Shown here: positions 62,010 through 64,000 of the stretch, one piece after another
How positions within the stretch are numbered: the stretch's first letter is position 1
How the letters are laid out: each line of letters begins with the position of its first letter
DNA from: Cystobasidiopsis lactophilus
Lineage: Eukaryota; Basidiomycota; Agaricostilbomycetes; Agaricostilbales; Chionosphaeraceae
Length of the DNA stretch: 64,000 bases
Reading direction: 5' to 3'
NCBI GenBank assembly: GCA_001599975.1
Contig: BCIO01000005.1
Coordinates: 310,001 to 374,000 of the forward strand
Notes under the pieces: model-generated
Databases searched by the model: none
Told to the model about the DNA's origin: nothing
What the model saw: only the letters and a program-made list of their open reading frames with translations
Position numbers and translations under genes: made by a program

Positions 62010-64000
62010 TCACATGTAACCGTAAATCCCGTAGATGTCGTCGTCGTCAGAGTGGAATTCGCCGTCGTAGTCGCCATATCCATACTCGTCGTCGTATTCG
62101 AGTTCGTCGTCGTACTCGTACTCTTCGGGATTTTCCAGGGCGTCCTTCGTCCTCTCCACGTCTCTCTCAAGTCGATCCATCCAGCGTAGTACAGACTGGA
62201 TCCAAACTGAGCACGCTCGATACCCCCGGGACTTGCACAAACGCACCTTCTCGAACGGGGTCAGTTCAGCTCGCTCTTCTTTGCCTTGTGAAACGCTTTG
62301 TTCTGCTTTTGATGTCGCTTCAACAGGGTTTGGAGCTGTGTTTTCTGTCAGAATGTTGTGGGAGACTGAAAGGGGAAGGAAACAACAAGACGCACGGCAG
62401 CAATCCACTTCTCGAGCTCTCCGACAGCAGCGACCTGGCAGAGCACCTCGTTTTGGACTCTCCTAGGCTCTACTATTTCGTCATAGTCCGGGTCATCGTA
62501 TCCAAAGCCAGTGGATTGGTAGATTGTGTATGCTCGAGGTCGGGGCGTGATGGCTGCCGTTCGCTTGCGCTGGTGAAAAGGAAAGGTGCGAAGGGCGCGA
62601 AAGAAGTGATCCGGGATGCTAACGCCAAAGGCTGCAGCAGTTTCGAACACCTCGAAGGAAAGGAATCGGCACTGGGTCAAAGCGTCGGGGAGGGGGCTTC
62701 CGCTTAGAATCTCATGCTCTAGAAGGACTTGGGTGGCAAAGTTGGCGTCTGCTGGGCTGACGGTTTGGTCAGTGGCGGAAGTCCTGTCCCACAGTGAGTC
62801 GAGGAGACCAATTGCTCAATAGGGTTGAAAACACACGACTGGATACCAAAGAGCCTGCACCAGGAGGACGCAGGAGAGCGTTCGTAAAGAAGGGTCCTGT
62901 GCGGGCCCAAGGCAGTTTCGAGCGGCGGAACGGCGGCAACGCACAGCGAAAGGTCGAAACTCGGCTTGTCCATCTTTGCAAAGCGCGTCTCGACGCCGCA
63001 GCTCAGCGGCGTTATAGGCACTGGCAAGTTGAAGTCTTTGCTTGTTGTCGTGAGCGCGCAGTCCGCCACCAGTTGGGCCAACTTTATTTGGAGGCGAGAG
63101 TGATACTGGGCCAAGCTGGCCAGGCGGTCACAAAGCCACGGCTGCCAAAACATGCTGACCAGCACCTCTTCGATCGCATCGATATCCACATCTTGATTCA
63201 GGCAGCTCTCGATGAAGTGAAGGATAGTGAGTGGTGTCGCTGCAGCAGGGTTCCGGAGAAGTTTGGCGACATCTGAGGGCGAGAGGGCGACTCCGCCTTG
63301 GCGACAGCTCTGTTCAAACGTGCGGGCCCCGAGAGCAAACGTTCGGGCCCCGAAATCGATCCTCTGGGTGAGGGAAATGACGCGGGTGTGGCAAAATACC
63401 AGGTGGATGTGGATCTCAGGGAACGACACCGCAAGACCAACAAAATTGTCCGCCAAAGCAGATATCAGCTTGATGAGCTCTGGTTCTGGGCTGTCGCCTA
63501 TGTTGGAAATCCATTCTGCGAATCGGCCTCTGTGTCGTCGTGTCGGTAAAGAGCTGCGCTACCCAGCAAAACGGGATCGCTCACAGCTGACACAGCTCGT
63601 TCGGCCGAGAAGGCAAGGCTTGAAGGACGTTGACGGCAGCCGCAACGTCGGCCTTCACATCAGCGTGCTGGTGTTTGGAAGCAGCGGTCAAAAGCAAAAG
63701 CTTGCGGCACGCAGCCTCGTCGATGACAAAAGCTTCCGACAAAGCCTCAATCTCTTCTATTTGAAGAGCCTTTTCTTCGGTGCTGGCATGCCTGTTCTCC
63801 AGTACGACCTGAAAGAGTCGCAAAGCAGTCTCTTTGGGTACTGGATGGCCGGTCTTGATCAAAAGGGACACGAATGGCCGGTTCGTGGCGTGGGCAATCA
63901 TTTCGTGTACGGGGTCGGACGAGAAAGGAAAGAAGTCGCAGTGCCTACAGACACAATTTAGTCCAGGTTTCGATAGCTTACTTGGGGAAAGTTGGCGCAG
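62010..64000 (-). CDS. Unrecognised protein with acidic Tyr-rich tail (5' end outside window)
   Basis: Read from the right edge: DFFPFSSDPVHEMIAHATNR, PFVSLLIKTGHPVPKETALR, LENRHASTEEKALQIEEIEA; then ELIKLISALADNFVGLAVSF, PLTILHFIESCLNQDVDIDA, MFWQPWLCDRLASLAQYHSR; then ANFATQVLLEHEILSGSPLP, SFEVFETAAAFGVSIPDHFF; last exon ELTPFEKVRLCKSRGYRACS, WIQSVLRWMDRLERDVERTK and a tail EEYEYDDELEYDDEYGYGDY ending IYGIYGYM, TGA at 62010-62012. The body looks like a helical solenoid-type protein. Introns are short GT..AG. Family not recognised; the missing N-terminus may identify it. Confidence 0.62.

Noticed and set aside
1-64000. tRNA, rRNA, CRISPR array, telomere or centromere repeats
   Set aside because: No TTCGA-type tRNA B box with matching stems, no rRNA blocks, no regular spaced repeats and no telomeric repeat runs were noticed by eye; a covariance search would be needed to exclude a tRNA fully.

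Overview
The window reads as nuclear DNA of a basidiomycete fungus, probably a yeast-like one. Genes sit on both strands, carry several short introns of about 45 to 80 bases with GT..AG ends, and many encode fungal housekeeping proteins: PIG-U, NEM1, NOP7, SPT5, ERB1, GSH1, sphingosine-phosphate lyase, prefoldin 4. The intron density argues against a budding yeast. A finer placement such as Pucciniomycotina is only a guess. I saw no reverse transcriptase, integrase, transposase, rRNA, tRNA or CRISPR array.

Layout. 1-8.9 kb: the end of a PIG-U gene, a PMP3-type membrane proteolipid, an MFS transporter, a Fic-domain protein, a first double-MYND protein and NEM1. 9-18 kb: three more double-MYND genes interleaved with an unknown gene and NOP7. 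18-29.2 kb: SPT5, a small divergent unknown gene, another unknown gene, an NmrA-like reductase and ERB1. 29.4-35.7 kb: a mitochondrial carrier, a GIT1-like permease and two more double-MYND genes. 35.7-39.8 kb: a patch of duplicated fragments, an unknown gene, a medium-chain dehydrogenase and a small hypothetical gene. 40-47.9 kb: an SDR, an omega-like GST, GSH1 and a sphingosine-phosphate lyase, all on the minus strand. 48.1-53.5 kb: four tandem copies of one unrecognised gene. 54.3-60.5 kb: prefoldin 4 and three tandem small Zn2Cys6 proteins. 60.9-64 kb: a phosphopantetheinyl transferase and the 3' part of an unknown gene with an acidic, tyrosine-rich tail.

Three local gene-family expansions stand out. 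(1) Six paralogues with two MYND fingers and a shared C-terminal domain that I do not recognise; five share the direct repeat GATACCC-N5-GATACC directly before the start codon, and all six begin with an 11-codon exon. (2) Four head-to-tail copies of a roughly 230-residue protein with no recognised domain, with similar 5' and 3' flanks. (3) Three adjacent Zn2Cys6 proteins of about 240 to 300 residues. A segmental duplication also links MYND4 plus the SPT5 3' end to MYND6 plus a decayed SPT5 fragment.

Other neighbourhoods that may matter are NOP7 and ERB1 within 15 kb of each other (both belong to the PeBoW ribosome-assembly complex) and the run SDR, GST, GSH1, sphingosine-phosphate lyase. Exon limits were read by eye from splice signals and frame continuity, so internal boundaries are approximate unless given exactly.
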